Made by a program: the position numbers and the translations under genes | Source of the DNA: JAAAPF01 sp964481035 | GTDB lineage: Bacteria; Pseudomonadota; Alphaproteobacteria; Geminicoccales; Geminicoccaceae | DNA length: 16,242 nucleotides | Direction of reading: 5' to 3' | NCBI GenBank assembly: GCA_964481035.1 | Contig: CAYZSE010000078.1 | Span: 1 to 16,242 of the forward strand | Notes under the pieces: model-generated | Database searches by the model: none | What the model was told of the DNA's origin: nothing | What the model saw: only the letters and a program-made list of their open reading frames with translations | In this document: positions 15,792 to 16,242 of the stretch, in pieces | Layout: the number at the start of each line of letters is the position of its first letter | How positions within the stretch are numbered: the stretch's first letter is position 1

Positions 15792-16242
15792 GTGCGTGCC
15801 GCCGTCATCACCTTTCCGGGCTCCAACGGCGACCGCGATCTCGCGATGGCTTTCGAGCGCATCGGCGGCCGTCCGGCCGCCCGCGTCTGGCACGGCGACA
15901 ACGCGCTGCCGGCGGTCGACGTCGTGGGCCTGCCCGGCGGCTTCAGCTATGGGGATTACCTCCGCTGCGGCGCCATCGCCGCCCGCGCGCCGATCATGGC
16001 TGCGGTGCTCGCCTTCGCGGACCGCGGCGGGCGCGTCCTGGGTATCTGCAACGGCTTTCAAATCCTCTGCGAGGCCGGGATGTTGCCCGGCGCGCTGATC
16101 GGTAACCGCGAGCGCCGCTTCGTGAGCAAGTGGCTCGAGATCGAGGTGACGGGCGAACCCTCCGACTTCACCCGCGGCTGGGCGCCTGGAGCGGTCGTCC
16201 GGCTGCCCGTGGCGCATCACGACGGCAACTACACGGCCGACG
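15792..16242 (+). CDS. purQ: FGAM synthase glutaminase subunit PurQ (3' end outside window)
   Basis: PurQ is the class I glutamine amidotransferase that supplies ammonia to PurL. From GTG 15792 it reads MRAAVITFPGSNGDRDLAMA, GLPGGFSYGDYLRCG, then VLGICNGFQ with the nucleophile Cys86, and PVAHHDGNY holding the start of the catalytic His region. About 150 codons are visible; the full protein should be about 230 residues, so roughly one third is missing. Most relatives I know have GSNCDRD where this one has GSNGDRD; this Cys is not the nucleophile. The start is GTG, five bases after the purS stop, so coupling is likely. purL would be expected to follow. Confidence 0.95.
   Translation, partial: MRAAVITFPGSNGDRDLAMAFERIGGRPAARVWHGDNALPAVDVVGLPGGFSYGDYLRCGAIAARAPIMAAVLAFADRGGRVLGICNGFQILCEAGMLPGALIGNRERRFVSKWLEIEVTGEPSDFTRGWAPGAVVRLPVAHHDGNYTAD

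Overview
This is a very GC-rich window (I judge about 70% G+C by eye) densely packed with ordinary chromosomal genes. The organism is probably an alphaproteobacterium of the Rhodospirillales type. That is an inference from protein sequence style (PurC, Acs, glutaryl-CoA dehydrogenase, a YciA thioesterase with a long basic tail), the purC-purS-purQ order, frequent GTG starts and G/C-ending codons. I see no insertion sequence, integrase, phage gene, CRISPR array, tRNA or rRNA. Nothing amounts to a new multigene system; the points of interest are in gene starts, overlaps and non-coding structure.

Layout. Bases 1-90 (-) hold the start of a small membrane-type protein cut by the window edge. Bases 218-3740 (-) are a compact run: a YbbA-like ABC ATPase, a YbbP/FtsX-like permease, and a short reading frame that resembles the C-terminal cytochrome tail of PuuD urate hydroxylase but lacks a heme motif. 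The ATPase and permease overlap by TTGA, and a GTGA overlap is available to the third frame. Facing them at 3742-4398 (+) is a TesA-type GDSL esterase whose start lies one base from the ATPase start. Acetyl-CoA synthetase (4526-6457, +) follows and ends in a strong intrinsic terminator, then a predicted exported NTF2-like protein (6537-7178, +).

Convergent to these, on the minus strand, are a Uup-type ABC-F ATPase (8760-10574) and glutaryl-CoA dehydrogenase (7345-8571). The latter has a second in-frame start 49 codons upstream with its own good ribosome site. Divergent from uup is a plus-strand run: AMP nucleosidase, a META/HslJ lipoprotein, a YciA-type acyl-CoA thioesterase and a CybB-type cytochrome b561. 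An exported SYLF-domain protein (13944-14618, -) shares a compact back-to-back promoter region with purC (14777, +). purC, purS and the truncated purQ run off the right edge and are the start of the de novo purine block.

Functionally the window mixes acyl-CoA chemistry (Acs makes acetyl-CoA and AMP, GcdH oxidises glutaryl-CoA, YciA hydrolyses acyl-CoAs) with AMP and purine metabolism (Amn breaks down AMP; PurC/S/Q build IMP) and envelope proteins (TesA, META lipoprotein, SYLF protein, cytochrome b561). The acyl-CoA and AMP link is suggestive, but these genes are not in one operon and I do not claim a pathway.
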